Part shown: in pieces, positions 50,957 through 60,789 of the stretch
Layout of the letters: each line of letters begins with the position of its first letter
Position numbering within the stretch: the stretch's first letter is position 1
Assembly: GCF_027944115.1 (NCBI RefSeq)
Contig: NZ_JAPJZI010000001.1
Location: 1,426,001-1,490,000, forward strand
Direction of reading: 5' to 3'
Source: Hoeflea prorocentri
Lineage (GTDB): Bacteria > Pseudomonadota > Alphaproteobacteria > Rhizobiales > Rhizobiaceae
DNA length: 64,000 nucleotides
Notes under the pieces: model-generated
Told to the model about the DNA's origin: nothing
Database searches by the model: none
The model's input: only the letters and a program-made list of their open reading frames with translations
Position numbers and translations under genes: made by a program

Positions 50957-50971
50957 GTGCGTTTTGATCAG

Positions 50972-51139
50972 TTATTTGATCTTGGTTTCCTTGAATTCCA
51001 CGTGCTTCTTGGCAACCGGATCATATTTGGTCTTGACCATTTTTTCGGTCATCGTGCGGCTGTTCTTCTTTGTCACGTAGAAATAGCCGGTATCTGCAGT
51101 CGACTGCAGCTTTATCTTGATTGTCGTGGCTTTTGCCAT
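50972..51139 (-). CDS. rpmG: 50S ribosomal protein L33
   Basis: A 55-residue L33 starting [18 protein letters not shown]. It has the conserved [16 protein letters not shown] and [18 protein letters not shown] blocks and no cysteines, so it is the zinc-free form normal in Proteobacteria. In-frame codons upstream of this start are not L33-like. It has its own promoter and a terminator-like hairpin in its leader, and ends at a bidirectional terminator. Confidence 0.95.
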   Translation of the reverse strand: MAKATTIKIKLQSTADTGYFYVTKKNSRTMTEKMVKTKYDPVAKKHVEFKETKIK

Positions 51140-51155
51140 TTTGTACCTGCCTTGC

Positions 51156-51193
51156 AAAAACGAAGCCGTGGAAAGCCGGAAAGGCTCCACGGC
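51156..51193 (-). promoter_or_regulatory. Terminator-like hairpin in the rpmG leader
   Basis: GCCGTGG (51165-51171) pairs with CCACGGC (51187-51193), and AGCC/GGCT continue the stem inside. On the minus strand TTCG and five T follow, ending 17 nt before the rpmG ATG. Because the predicted start site is at about 51201, the hairpin occupies roughly the first 36 nt of the message. It may attenuate rpmG or end readthrough from the NUDIX gene. Confidence 0.5.
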
Positions 51194-51207
51194 GAAATTC
51201 TGGGCGG

Positions 51208-51236
51208 AACCTACAAATCGCGGCGAAAAAGTCAAG
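51208..51236 (-). promoter_or_regulatory. Promoter of rpmG
   Basis: On the minus strand CTTGAC, a 17-nt spacer and TAGGTT: a perfect rhizobial -35 with a moderate -10. It lies between the NUDIX stop and the leader hairpin, so rpmG can be transcribed independently of the topA-rnr run. Confidence 0.55.
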
Positions 51237-51271
51237 ACCGCATCATCGAAAAGCAGCGGCTTTGCGGCTTG

Positions 51272-52024
51272 CTACAGCAACTCGCGTATGAAGCGGCCAT
51301 GGCGTGCCTGGTAAAAGGGAACCGGCCGCCCGAAGGGAAGCGAGGCATCGCGTTCCAGCTCGCTGGCAAGCTCGGTTATGATCGCCTGGGTGATGCGGGG
51401 CATATCGACTGACGGGACCTCCGAGAGGCCTACCCATCTCAGATCAAGCAGTTCATTGCTGGATTCTGCTTCTGCCGGTCCGATTTCATCACGGAAACAG
51501 GCAAAGAAACGCGTATCAAAGCGCCGGGTGCGCCCCGGCGGTGTAACCGCCCGGGCAATGTATCGCAGCGGGGAGAGGCGCGGTGCGAGGCTCTGCCTGG
51601 CGAAGGCATTCCAGTTCTGGTGGCTGCTGACCGGTCCGGGGCCGGCGACCAGTATACCGACTTCCTCATGGGTCTCGCGGATCGCAGCCACCGCGAGCGC
51701 GCGGGCCCGTGCACTTGCCGGCTTGGCCATTCTGCGCATCAGCCTGTCTTCGACCTCGGGATGCAGCTCATCACTGACCGGTATGCGCCAGTCATCGCGG
51801 TCGCGCCGGCCACCGGGAAAGACATAGGTATCTGGCATGAATGCATGGGCCGTGTGCCGTTTGCCCATCAGTAATGCCGGTTCCGATCCTGAACGATCGA
51901 TCAAAATGAGCGTCGCGGCGTCTTTTGGACGCAGAAGCGGACCATCGGCGGGCCCGCGTTTTGCTTCCTTGTTCAGGTCGCCATCGCCCTTGTCGGCGGT
52001 ATCTGTTTGGGTATTACCGGCCAC
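51272..52024 (-). CDS. NUDIX hydrolase (NUDT19-like, expanded Nudix box)
   Basis: A 250-residue NUDIX protein. The fold begins at DAATLILIDRSGSEPALLMGKR; the box is split by an insertion of roughly 35 residues between FPGGRRDRDDW and AVAAIRETHEEVGIL, as in NUDT7/NUDT19-type CoA or acyl-CoA pyrophosphatases. The REx2EExG core is intact, so it should be active on a nucleoside diphosphate derivative. A Lys/Asp-rich 30-residue leader precedes the domain. The start overlaps the DUF983 gene end by 11 nt. Confidence 0.8.
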   Translation of the reverse strand: MAGNTQTDTADKGDGDLNKEAKRGPADGPLLRPKDAATLILIDRSGSEPALLMGKRHTAHAFMPDTYVFPGGRRDRDDWRIPVSDELHPEVEDRLMRRMAKPASARARALAVAAIRETHEEVGILVAGPGPVSSHQNWNAFARQSLAPRLSPLRYIARAVTPPGRTRRFDTRFFACFRDEIGPAEAESSNELLDLRWVGLSEVPSVDMPRITQAIITELASELERDASLPFGRPVPFYQARHGRFIRELL

Positions 52025-52454
52025 CGTAAATCTCGACGGCGTCGTCTTCGTCTCCGCCGAAGCCGTGCATGTAATTGGCCCATTGCAGGCCGATGACAGC
52101 CCCCTTGATCGGCTGGATCATCGTCAGCGCCATAACAAGCGTGACCGGGATCCACAATGCCAGATGCTGCCAGCTGTTCCAGTCGACAAACGGTTCGGAC
52201 AGCATGTAGCCGGCAACAACGATATGCCCGACAATGAAAATCACAAGATAGGGCGGCAGATCATCTGCACGATGGTGATGCATTTCCTCACCGCAAGCCG
52301 AGCAGGTATCCACGGGCTTGAGAAATGCACGGAACAGTTTTCCTTCGGCGCAGTGCGGACAGCGGCCCGACCAGCCTTTTGCTATCGAGCGCCAGAGATC
52401 GCGTGGCGGGCGAATGGTCCGTGCACGGACAGGAGCGGTCTCTTGGTCCACCAT
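52014..52454 (-). CDS. DUF983 family zinc-ribbon membrane protein
   Basis: A 146-residue protein with an N-terminal zinc ribbon (RCPHCAEGKLF and TCSACGEEM) followed by DLPPYLVIFIVGHIVVAGYM and a second helix ALWIPVTLVMALTMIQPIKGAVI. This is the DUF983 arrangement, of unknown function. It sits directly between rnr (1 nt gap) and the NUDIX gene (overlapping), the usual rhizobial order. Confidence 0.88.
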   Translation of the reverse strand: MVDQETAPVRARTIRPPRDLWRSIAKGWSGRCPHCAEGKLFRAFLKPVDTCSACGEEMHHHRADDLPPYLVIFIVGHIVVAGYMLSEPFVDWNSWQHLALWIPVTLVMALTMIQPIKGAVIGLQWANYMHGFGGDEDDAVEIYGGR

Positions 52455-52455
52455 A

Positions 52456-54747
52456 TCAGTATCCTCTGCGTTTTCTTTTCCGGGCGCCGTTCTGACGGGA
52501 TGCGCCTCTTTTGGCTTTATGAAACGATCGTGTGGCCGTCGGCAGTTTGCGGCCTTCGCTCAGCATTTCAAATCGAAGTGCACCGGCGAGCGGCACGGCT
52601 TCGGCAAGCCTTATCTCGACACGGTCGCCAAGTCGATAGCCAAGGCTCGTCTTCTCACCCACCAGCGCCTGATGCGTTTCGTCATAAATATAGTAGTCGA
52701 GCCCCAGTGTGGAAACCGGAATAAAACCGTCTGCGCCAAATTGCTGCAGGGAAACAAAGAGCCCGGCTTTTGTCACTCCGGAAATCCGGCCGTCAAATTC
52801 ATCGCCGATCCGATCGGCAAGATGGTGGGCGACCAGCCGGTCGACTGTCTCGCGCTCTGCCGCCATGGCGCGGCGTTCAAAGGTCGAAATCTCAGCCGCG
52901 ATCTCCTCAAGCGCGTGTTCTTCCTCTTCTGTTATACCGCCTTCGCCAAGGCCAAGGGAGCCGATCAGGGCCCGGTGGACCACAAGGTCGGCATAGCGCC
53001 GGATCGGAGAGGTGAAATGGGCGTATTTCATCAGGTTCAGACCGAAGTGCCCGAGATTGTCCGGACTGTAGTTTGCCTGGCTCTGCGAGCGCAGCACCAT
53101 TTCGCTGACCATGACCTCGTAAGGTTTATCCTTTGCCTTGGCCAGGACGCCATTGAAGCTGTTGGCCCGGAGATGCCCGCCCTTGGCGAGCGGAATATTG
53201 AGCGTTTTCAGAAAGTCCCGCAGCGTTTCCTGCTTGGCAAGCGACGGGGTGTCATGCACCCGGTAGATGAGCGGCTGGCGTTTCTTTTCAAGTGTTTCGG
53301 CCGCCGCAACATTGGCCTGGATCATGAACTCCTCGATCAGGCGGTGTGCGTCGAGACGGTCCGGCACAACGACCTTGTCAACGGTCCCGTCGTCCTTGAG
53401 CAGCAGCTTACGTTCGGGAATGTCGAGGTCCAGCGGCTGACGCCTGTCACGCCCGCGCTTGAGCACCGCATATGCATCCCACAGTGGCCGGAGCACCTCG
53501 TCCATGATCGGTCCGGTTTTGTCGTCCGGGGCTCCATCGATGGCTGCCTGCGCCTGCCGGTAGTTGAGCTTGACGAGGCTTTTCATCATCACGCGGTGGA
53601 ATGTGTGGCTGATCTTCCGGCCTTCTGCTGAAAACACCATGCGTACGGCAAGGGCAGGGCGGTCGACCCCTTCTTTCAAAGAACAGAGCTCATTGGAGAT
53701 CCGTTCGGGCAGCATCGGGACGACCCGGTCGGGGAAATAGACCGAATTGCCGCGCTTCAGCGCTTCCCTGTCCAGATCCGAGGCCGGCCGCACATAATGC
53801 GAGACGTCCGCGATCGCGACATAGGCGATGACACCGCCTTTGTTGGCCGGATTTTCGTCCGGTTCGGCAAAAACGGCGTCGTCATGGTCCTTGGCATCAA
53901 ACGGGTCGATGGTCACCAGCGGAAGCTCTCGCCAATCCTCGCGCTTTGCCATGGGCGCGGCGCGTGCGGTCTCGGCTTCCCTAAGGGCACCGGCCGGGAA
54001 TATGTGCGGGATGCCATGGGCGTGGATTGCGATCATGGAAATCGCTTTTTCACTGGCAACGGAGCCAATAACGTTCAGGACCTTGCCGCGCGCCATGCCG
54101 TAACGGTTGGAGCGGCTGCGTTCAACTTCGACAAGATCGCCATCCTGCGCCTTGCCGGTGTCGTCCTCGTCGATGATGATTTCCTTATCGCGCCGGTCGA
54201 TGGGATCCATCCGTCCGCCACCGCCCGGTGTCGCACGGAACACACCCAGTTGCGCGCCGCGCTGCTTGTCCAGCACCTTCATCACGCGGGCCGAATGGGC
54301 CGGACCTGTATCGCTGTCGGACTGGAATATGCGTGCAAGGACACGATCGCCGATACCCGCCGCGACAGTCTTTGCCTTTCCCTTGCGAACGGGGCGGATC
54401 AGGACGGCCGGCGGCGGCGTGCCATTGTCCGGCCATTCGGCGGGCCTTCCGATCAGGTCGCCATCATCGTCACGCGAGGTTATGTCGAGAACAGTTACGG
54501 GCGGAAGCGCACCGGGGCGCACGAGGGTCTTGCGCCGGCGCTCCAGCAGGCCTTCATTTTCAAGGTCCTTCAAAAGCGCCTTGAGCTCGATACGGTCATG
54601 ACCGCGGACGGAAAAGGCCTTGGCGATATCCCGTTTTGACGCGCGTGAGGGATGCTCGGCGATGAAGCGAAGGACCGTTTCCCGATCGGGCACACCGCCC
54701 GTTGCCTGCTTGCGCCCGCCGGGAGCCGATTTCTTCTTCAATCTCAC
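52456..54747 (-). CDS. rnr: Ribonuclease R
   Basis: A 763-residue 3'-5' exoribonuclease that digests structured RNA. It has an N-terminal winged-helix/cold-shock region, the RNB domain with the catalytic aspartate cluster TIDPFDAKDHDDAVF, SPIRRYADLVVHRAL near the end of RNB, a C-terminal S1 domain (GRISGVTKAGLFVSLQQFGADG in segments) and a basic tail. The start overlaps the topA stop by 4 nt, so translation is coupled. Confidence 0.94.
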   Translation of the reverse strand: MRLKKKSAPGGRKQATGGVPDRETVLRFIAEHPSRASKRDIAKAFSVRGHDRIELKALLKDLENEGLLERRRKTLVRPGALPPVTVLDITSRDDDGDLIGRPAEWPDNGTPPPAVLIRPVRKGKAKTVAAGIGDRVLARIFQSDSDTGPAHSARVMKVLDKQRGAQLGVFRATPGGGGRMDPIDRRDKEIIIDEDDTGKAQDGDLVEVERSRSNRYGMARGKVLNVIGSVASEKAISMIAIHAHGIPHIFPAGALREAETARAAPMAKREDWRELPLVTIDPFDAKDHDDAVFAEPDENPANKGGVIAYVAIADVSHYVRPASDLDREALKRGNSVYFPDRVVPMLPERISNELCSLKEGVDRPALAVRMVFSAEGRKISHTFHRVMMKSLVKLNYRQAQAAIDGAPDDKTGPIMDEVLRPLWDAYAVLKRGRDRRQPLDLDIPERKLLLKDDGTVDKVVVPDRLDAHRLIEEFMIQANVAAAETLEKKRQPLIYRVHDTPSLAKQETLRDFLKTLNIPLAKGGHLRANSFNGVLAKAKDKPYEVMVSEMVLRSQSQANYSPDNLGHFGLNLMKYAHFTSPIRRYADLVVHRALIGSLGLGEGGITEEEEHALEEIAAEISTFERRAMAAERETVDRLVAHHLADRIGDEFDGRISGVTKAGLFVSLQQFGADGFIPVSTLGLDYYIYDETHQALVGEKTSLGYRLGDRVEIRLAEAVPLAGALRFEMLSEGRKLPTATRSFHKAKRGASRQNGARKRKRRGY

Positions 54748-57371
54748 TCCTCGGCTTTGACAGTCTTGGCCTTAGCCTTGGTCTTGCGGGTTGTCGTCGC
54801 TTTCTTGGTGGTTTTCTTGCGCGTCGTCTTCGCTTTGGCCTTGGTCTTGCCGCCCTTTGCCGCCTTTTCCGCGATCAATTCAAGCGCCTTTTCAACGGTA
54901 ATCGACTGTGGGTCCGCGCCCTTGGGCAAAGTTGCATTGATCTTGCCCCAGTTGACATAGGGCCCGTATCGTCCGTCCCGAACCGTTATGGCGCCGCCGT
55001 CGGGGTGATCGCCAAGTTCCTTCAAGGCAGCCGGTTTGGCGCGTCTGCCCGGACCCTTGGCCATCTTCTCCGCCAGCACCGTGACGGCGCGGTTAAGGCC
55101 GATGGAGAACACGTCTTCGATCGACTCCAGATTGGCGTATGTCCCGTCATGCAAAAGGAAAGGTCCGTAACGGCCGAGCCCCGCCGATATCATTTTGCCG
55201 GTTTCCGGATGGGCGCCGACGTCACGCGGCAAGGACAGGAGCGCCAGTGCCTTCTCGTGATCGACATCCTCAGGTTTCCATCCCTTCGGAATACCTGAGC
55301 GTTTGGCGCCCTTGCCTTCGCCTCTTTGGACATAGGGGCCGAAGCGGCCCGTGCGCAGGGTAATCGGTTCATCGGTATGCGGGTCTTTTCCAAGATCCTG
55401 CGGATCATTCGACGCTGCCGCATCGTCGGCGGCGCCATCGGCCGAGAGCTGACGTGTGTATGCGCACTCGGGATAGTTGGAACAGCCGACAAACGCCCCA
55501 TAGCGGCTGAGCTTCAGCGACAGATTGCCGGAGCCGCATTTCGGGCAGATCCGCGGATTGGATCCGTCTTCGCGGGTCGGAAAGACCAGCGGCGCGAGCT
55601 CTTCATTCAACGCATCCAGCACATTGCTGATCCGCAGTTCCTTGGTGCCTTCAATGTGGTTGAGGAAATCACGCCAGAAATCGCGCAGGACATCCTTCCA
55701 CTTCAACTCGCCGGCGGAAATACGGTCCAGTTTCTCTTCAAGGTCGGCGGTGAAATCATATTCGACATACCGGTCGAAGAAGTTTTCCAGAAACGCTGTA
55801 ACCAGGCGTCCCTTTGCTTCAGGCATCAGTTTCCGGTTGTCGATCGTCACATATTCACGATCGCGCAACGTGGCAAGGGTCGCCGCATAGGTGGATGGAC
55901 GGCCGATGCCGAGTTCTTCCATCTTCTTGATGAGCGATGCTTCGGAATAGCGCGGCGGCGGCTCGGTGAAGTGCTGGGTCGCATCGATCTTTTCGCGGGC
56001 CAGGTCTTCCTTTGCGTTTATCGCGGGCAGGCGGCGGCTGTCATCGCCGTCGTCAGCAGATTCTGTATCGTCACGCTGATCCGTATAGGCGGCAATGAAG
56101 CCATCGAAGCGGATCACCGACCCGGTGGCACGCAGACCTGCGCGCTCGCCATTGTTGTCGGCAGTGATCTCGACGGTCGTGCGTTCGATCTCCGCCGGCG
56201 CCATCTGGCTCGCGATCGCCCGTTTCCAGACAAGGTCGTAGAGCCGGAACTGATCGCTATCGAGATGCTGCTTCACCGATTCCGGCGTGCGGCTGAAATC
56301 CGTCGGCCGGATGGCCTCGTGCGCCTCCTGGGCGTTCTTGGCCTTGGTCGAATAGTGGCGCGGCTGGTCCGGCCGGTAGCGCTCGCCGAAATGCGACGCG
56401 ATGACAAGGCGCGCGCCGTCGATGGCTTCTGTGGCCATCTGCACGCCGTCGGTACGCATATAGGTGATCAGACCGACGGTCTCGCCACCGATATCCAGTC
56501 CTTCATAGAGACGCTGCGCGACCTGCATGGTGCGCGAGGCATTGAAGCTGAGTTTGGACGAAGCGGCCTGTTGCAAGGTCGAGGTCGTGAAGGGCGGCGC
56601 GGGATTGCGGCGGGTCGGTTTTGCCTCAACGCTGTCGGCGATGAAGCTGGCACCTTCCAGCAGTTTTTTGAGCCGCGTGGCGTCTTCCTCATTGCCGATG
56701 GACAGTTTCTGCAGACGTTGCCCGTCTGCCGAAACCAGGCGTGCCTCGAAGCCTTCACCTCTCGGGGTTTTAAGGTGTGCGGCCAGCTGCCAGTACTCGT
56801 CCGATATGAAGCGCTCGATCTCGCTTTCACGATCGCAAACCAGACGCAGCGCAACCGACTGAACGCGGCCGGCGGACCGTGCGCCCGGCAGTTTGCGCCA
56901 CAGAACGGGCGACAGGTTGAAGCCGACGAGATAGTCAAGCGCACGGCGGGCGAGATAGGCATCCACCAGCGATGCATCGATATCGCGCGGATTGGCCATT
57001 GCGTCCAGAACGGCCTGTTTGGTGATGGCGTTGAAGACGACGCGCTTGACCGGCTTGTCGCCGAGCACGCCGCGCTTGTTGCGCAGAACTTCCAGAACGT
57101 GCCACGAAATTGCTTCGCCTTCGCGGTCGGGGTCAGTGGCCAGGATCAGGCCGTCGGACGACTTTACGGCATCCGAAATTTCCTTCAGCCGTTTGTTGGA
57201 TGCCGTGTCGACCTGCCAGGTCATGTCGAAGTCTTCATCCGGATTGACCGAGCCGTCCTTGGCCGGCAGATCACGGACGTGCCCGAAGGATGCAAGGACC
57301 TTGTAGTCCGACCCGAGATACTTGTTTATCGTCTTCGCTTTGGCAGGAGACTCAACGACAACTACGTTCAT
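54744..57371 (-). CDS. topA: DNA topoisomerase I
   Basis: An 875-residue type IA topoisomerase that relaxes negative supercoils. The Toprim domain starts VVVESPAKAKTINKYLG, the active-site Tyr304 is in GLITYMRTDG, one zinc finger is at CPKCGSGNLSL with CSNYPEC, and degenerate ribbon repeats follow (FGPYVQRGEG, YGPFLLHDG, YGPYVNWGK). The C-terminal 45 residues are almost entirely Lys, Ala and Thr, a DNA-binding tail usual in Alphaproteobacteria. A weak promoter CTTGAC-N17-TCATTT at 57450-57478 lies in the 256-nt gap after dprA. Confidence 0.95.
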   Translation of the reverse strand: MNVVVVESPAKAKTINKYLGSDYKVLASFGHVRDLPAKDGSVNPDEDFDMTWQVDTASNKRLKEISDAVKSSDGLILATDPDREGEAISWHVLEVLRNKRGVLGDKPVKRVVFNAITKQAVLDAMANPRDIDASLVDAYLARRALDYLVGFNLSPVLWRKLPGARSAGRVQSVALRLVCDRESEIERFISDEYWQLAAHLKTPRGEGFEARLVSADGQRLQKLSIGNEEDATRLKKLLEGASFIADSVEAKPTRRNPAPPFTTSTLQQAASSKLSFNASRTMQVAQRLYEGLDIGGETVGLITYMRTDGVQMATEAIDGARLVIASHFGERYRPDQPRHYSTKAKNAQEAHEAIRPTDFSRTPESVKQHLDSDQFRLYDLVWKRAIASQMAPAEIERTTVEITADNNGERAGLRATGSVIRFDGFIAAYTDQRDDTESADDGDDSRRLPAINAKEDLAREKIDATQHFTEPPPRYSEASLIKKMEELGIGRPSTYAATLATLRDREYVTIDNRKLMPEAKGRLVTAFLENFFDRYVEYDFTADLEEKLDRISAGELKWKDVLRDFWRDFLNHIEGTKELRISNVLDALNEELAPLVFPTREDGSNPRICPKCGSGNLSLKLSRYGAFVGCSNYPECAYTRQLSADGAADDAAASNDPQDLGKDPHTDEPITLRTGRFGPYVQRGEGKGAKRSGIPKGWKPEDVDHEKALALLSLPRDVGAHPETGKMISAGLGRYGPFLLHDGTYANLESIEDVFSIGLNRAVTVLAEKMAKGPGRRAKPAALKELGDHPDGGAITVRDGRYGPYVNWGKINATLPKGADPQSITVEKALELIAEKAAKGGKTKAKAKTTRKKTTKKATTTRKTKAKAKTVKAEE

Positions 57372-57627
57372 AAATTCACTCTGATGTGGTGTTCAACGGG
57401 CTGCTTCTTGCACCCGATTCCCTTAAAAAACAGCAATTCCCGGCCACGAAATGAACATCGAAACGCTGCGGGTCAAGTGCCGCAGGCGGAAAATTCGCCG
57501 TGATTACCCGTTTGCAACACCTTGGAAATCAATCGAATCCACCCGTCCTGCTGCCATCGGGTTACGCTGAAATAGTACAATTGGCGACCGGTTTAAACCG
57601 CCAGGCGGAAACAATGGACGAACAGGA

Positions 57628-58782
57628 TTAATGGCCAGGTTCCGGTGTCAGGGATACCAAGCCGCCGGGGTGCCGGGCAAGGCGGCCGGCAAGATCGAGT
57701 TCAAGCAGGGCAAGATAAATCTGCGCTTGCGGTACGTCGGTATGGCGGGCAAGGTCGTCGATCGAAACCGGCGCCGGTCCCATCGCATCGCTGATATTTG
57801 TACGCTGGCTGGCGCTCAGTTCTATTGCGGTGTGGCTGTCAGGCTCATCTTCCCAAAGAGCCGGTTGCGCCACCCTCGGCGGACCTTTGCCGCCAAGCGG
57901 CCGTAGCGCTGTTATGACATCCTGCGGTTCGGTTGTGAGGATCGCGCCGTCCTTGATCAGGTCGTTGGTTCCCTTCGCGCGCGGGTCGAGCGGCGAACCT
58001 GGCACGGCGAAGACGAGCCGGCCGAGTTCTCCTGCGATGCGCGCAGAGATCAAAGACCCGGATTTCTTGGCCGCTTCGACCACGATGAGTCCGAGGCCCA
58101 GCCCGGCAATGATGCGATTGCGGCGGGGGAAGTCTCTCGCCCTTGGTTCCCAACCGAAGGGCATTTCGCTTATTGCGGCACTGGTGCCGCTGGCACAGAT
58201 ATCTTCCAGCAGCGCAATGTTCTGCGGCGGGTAGGGCCTGTCCAGGCCACCGGCGAGCACGGCGATCGTACCCGATTGCAGGGATGCGTCATGGGCGGCG
58301 GCATCGATGCCGCGTGCAAGGCCGGAGGCGATGGAATATCCGGCCTTGCCGATTCCATCCGCCAGAACACGGGTTATCTTGGCTCCGATGGCGGATGCGT
58401 TGCGTGAGCCGACGATAGATACGCAGGGCTTCTGCAGCGATGAAACGGATCCCCGCAAAGCGATCACCGGCGGAGCGCCTTCAGCAGATGCAAGCGCATC
58501 GGGAAACTCCGGATCGCGCATGCAGATCAGCCGGCAACCGAGCCGCTCGGCCAGGTCCAATTCGCGCTGCGCATCGTCTGTCGAGCAAATGCGCAAGGTG
58601 CGCGCCTGTCCGCCCTGGCGGGAAAGATCGGGTATTGCATCCAGCGCCGCCTGCGCGGACCCGAACCGGGCGATCAGCTTCCTGAAGGTCACCGGGCCGA
58701 CATTCTCGCTGCGGATCAATCGAAGCCAGGCAAGGCGCTCATTGTCGTCGAGCGCAGCACCGCGCTCACCCTCATGCTGCAT
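57628..58782 (-). CDS. dprA: DNA processing protein DprA
   Basis: A 384-residue protein that loads RecA onto incoming single-stranded DNA during transformation. The Rossmann-like core shows VSIVGSRNASAIGAKITR, SGLARGIDAAAH and the SEMPFGWEPRARDFPRRNRIIAGL span, with an N-terminal SAM-like part and a C-terminal winged helix (SIDDLARHTDVPQAQIYLALLELDLAGRL in pieces). Its start codon shares one base with the plsY stop (TAATG). The 256-nt gap to topA includes the palindrome CGGTTTAAACCG. Confidence 0.92.
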   Translation of the reverse strand: MQHEGERGAALDDNERLAWLRLIRSENVGPVTFRKLIARFGSAQAALDAIPDLSRQGGQARTLRICSTDDAQRELDLAERLGCRLICMRDPEFPDALASAEGAPPVIALRGSVSSLQKPCVSIVGSRNASAIGAKITRVLADGIGKAGYSIASGLARGIDAAAHDASLQSGTIAVLAGGLDRPYPPQNIALLEDICASGTSAAISEMPFGWEPRARDFPRRNRIIAGLGLGLIVVEAAKKSGSLISARIAGELGRLVFAVPGSPLDPRAKGTNDLIKDGAILTTEPQDVITALRPLGGKGPPRVAQPALWEDEPDSHTAIELSASQRTNISDAMGPAPVSIDDLARHTDVPQAQIYLALLELDLAGRLARHPGGLVSLTPEPGH

Positions 58783-59396
58783 TAGCCGTTATCTCCGATC
58801 CGGCTTTCTTCTCCCGACAGCAGGCGTGAAATATTGGCGCGATGTTTGACAATGATGATCGCGCTCATCACGGTGAACAACTCAGCGACCTGAATATAAC
58901 CCAGAAGGAAGAGCGCAACGGGCACGACAATGGCACAGATCAGAGCAGCCAATGACGAGTAGCGTGTAACCGCAGCCGTCAGCAGCCAGACAACCGCAAA
59001 TATCACAACGCCCAACGGCAGGAGGCCTAGCAGCACTCCTATATAGGTCGCCACGCCCTTTCCACCGCGAAAGCGCAGCCAGACCGGAAACAAATGCCCA
59101 ATGAAAGCGCCGAACCCGGCGATCACGGCCATGTCGGGCCCCCAGATGCCGGCGATCAGGACTGCGGCCGTGCCCTTGAGTGCGTCAAACAGCAATGTGG
59201 CAACGGCGAGAAACTTGTTTCCGGTGCGCAGGACATTGGTGGCTCCGATATTGCCGGAACCGATCTCGCGCACATCACCCAGACCGGCGGCGCGTGTCAG
59301 CAAAAGGCCGAAGGGGATAGAGCCCAGCAGATACCCGAACAGGAGCGCTGAAGTAAAAAAGGGCAGGCTGAGGTGCCAGTTTATCGGATCCGGCAT
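58782..59396 (-). CDS. plsY: Glycerol-3-phosphate acyltransferase PlsY
   Basis: A 204-residue inner-membrane enzyme with five helices that acylates glycerol-3-phosphate from acyl-phosphate, the first step of phospholipid synthesis. The three cytoplasmic motifs are visible: [44 protein letters not shown] (both cut across strands here) and [14 protein letters not shown]. It lies between pyrC and dprA, 115 nt after pyrC and with a 1-nt overlap to dprA. Confidence 0.94.
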   Translation of the reverse strand: MPDPINWHLSLPFFTSALLFGYLLGSIPFGLLLTRAAGLGDVREIGSGNIGATNVLRTGNKFLAVATLLFDALKGTAAVLIAGIWGPDMAVIAGFGAFIGHLFPVWLRFRGGKGVATYIGVLLGLLPLGVVIFAVVWLLTAAVTRYSSLAALICAIVVPVALFLLGYIQVAELFTVMSAIIIVKHRANISRLLSGEESRIGDNG

Positions 59397-59511
59397 GATG
59401 CCCTTCCCATAATGTCTTTTTCGGTTTCAAACTCGTTTTCAAATAAGCGCAATCTAGAGCAAGTCGCGCCTAAATTGAAGCACGATCCCGGTTCGCCAAC
59501 AGCCGTTCGGT

Positions 59512-60789
59512 CTAGTCTGCCTCATAGACGAAGCTGCCGGCGACCATGGTCGCCGTCACGCGGCCCTGAAAACGGGCATCTTCGAACGGTGTGTTCTTCG
59601 AGCGTGATTTCAGTTCTTCTTTTGACACGATCCACGGCTCGTCCGGATCGACTATTGCAAGGTCCGCCCGGCTACCGGGTTTGAGTGTTCCGCAATCAAG
59701 CCCGAAGATGTGGGCAGGGCGGGTCGACATGGCGTCGATAAGCCGGGGCAGTGAAACGTCACCGCTGTGATGAAGGCGTAGGGCAGCGGCAAGCATGGTC
59801 TCAAGGCCGACCGCTCCGTCAGCCGCATCGGCGAAAGGATGGCGTTTGGTGTCAACGTCCTGCGGGTCGTGCGACGACACGATGATATCGATATCCCCGC
59901 TCGCAATTGCCTCGACCATGGCGCGGCGGTCGTCCTCTCCGCGCAGCGGCGGCGAAAGCCGGAAAAAGGTCCGGTATTCGCCGATGTCATTCTCATTCAG
60001 CGACAAATGGTTAATCGACACGCCGCATGTCACGGTCGCGCCGCGGGCACGTGCGGCCCGGATGGTATCGACTGAATCTGATGTTGAGATTTTGGCAGCG
60101 TGGTAGTGGGCGCCGGTGAGCGCGGCGAGGCGCAGGTCCCGCTCGAGCGGGATGACCTCTGCCTCGCGCGGCACGCCCTCAAGGCCAAGCCAGCTGGCAA
60201 ACAAGCCTTCATTCATGACGCCCTGTGCCGCCAGATGCTCATCCTGCGTTTCACAGGCGACCACGAGGCCGAAATCACGCGCATAGGTCATGGCCCGGCG
60301 CAGAACCAGCGCATTGCCGACGGGTTGGCGGCCATTTGTCAGCATCACGGCGCCGGCATCCCGCAATAGGCCGAACTCGGTCAGTTCGCGCCCCTCAAGC
60401 CGCTTTGTCAGCGCGGCCGACGGGAAGATATTCACACAGGCCTGTTCGCGCGCTGTTCGCAACACGAATTCCACCAGGGCCACATCATCGATCGGCGGCG
60501 TGGTGTCCGGCATCATGATCAGGGACGTAACACCGCCGGCGGCGGCGGCGTGGCTGACCGAGGCAATCGTTTCGCGGTGTTCTGCGCCCGGTTCTCCGAC
60601 AAAGACGCGGGCATCGACAAGGCCGGGTATGACCAGTTTTCCGGTGCAATCAATCTCGCGCGCGTCGGCCGGGATGCTGGCGGAACCGCAGGCCGCGACA
60701 AGGCCATCCGCCACGACTATGTCGCCTTGTGCATCGAGGTCCTGCGAGGGATCGACGATACGGGCGTTCTTAAGGGCGATCGCGCTCAC
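59512..60789 (-). CDS. pyrC: Dihydroorotase-like protein lacking metal ligands (PyrC', PyrB partner)
   Basis: A 425-residue amidohydrolase-fold protein. In active dihydroorotases the first metal site is PGxxDxHxH; here it reads [14 protein letters not shown], so both histidines are gone. The later TDHAP-type aspartate motif reads VSSHDPQD, and the HxE position reads ACETQDEH. It therefore should not bind zinc or hydrolyse dihydroorotate. In Pseudomonas a similar inactive homologue is needed to assemble PyrB, and this gene overlaps pyrB by 4 nt, which supports the same role. A catalytic PyrC must be elsewhere in the genome. Confidence 0.88.
   Translation of the reverse strand: MSAIALKNARIVDPSQDLDAQGDIVVADGLVAACGSASIPADAREIDCTGKLVIPGLVDARVFVGEPGAEHRETIASVSHAAAAGGVTSLIMMPDTTPPIDDVALVEFVLRTAREQACVNIFPSAALTKRLEGRELTEFGLLRDAGAVMLTNGRQPVGNALVLRRAMTYARDFGLVVACETQDEHLAAQGVMNEGLFASWLGLEGVPREAEVIPLERDLRLAALTGAHYHAAKISTSDSVDTIRAARARGATVTCGVSINHLSLNENDIGEYRTFFRLSPPLRGEDDRRAMVEAIASGDIDIIVSSHDPQDVDTKRHPFADAADGAVGLETMLAAALRLHHSGDVSLPRLIDAMSTRPAHIFGLDCGTLKPGSRADLAIVDPDEPWIVSKEELKSRSKNTPFEDARFQGRVTATMVAGSFVYEAD

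Noticed and set aside
55326-57503. A 725-codon open frame antisense to topA
   Set aside because: Same composition artefact: it covers topA on the other strand and shows no recognisable motif.
57609-57623. Near-match to a LexA box (AAAC-N7-GAAC) between dprA and topA
   Set aside because: One half-site base is wrong, it is 240 nt from the topA start and is not in a promoter-like context.
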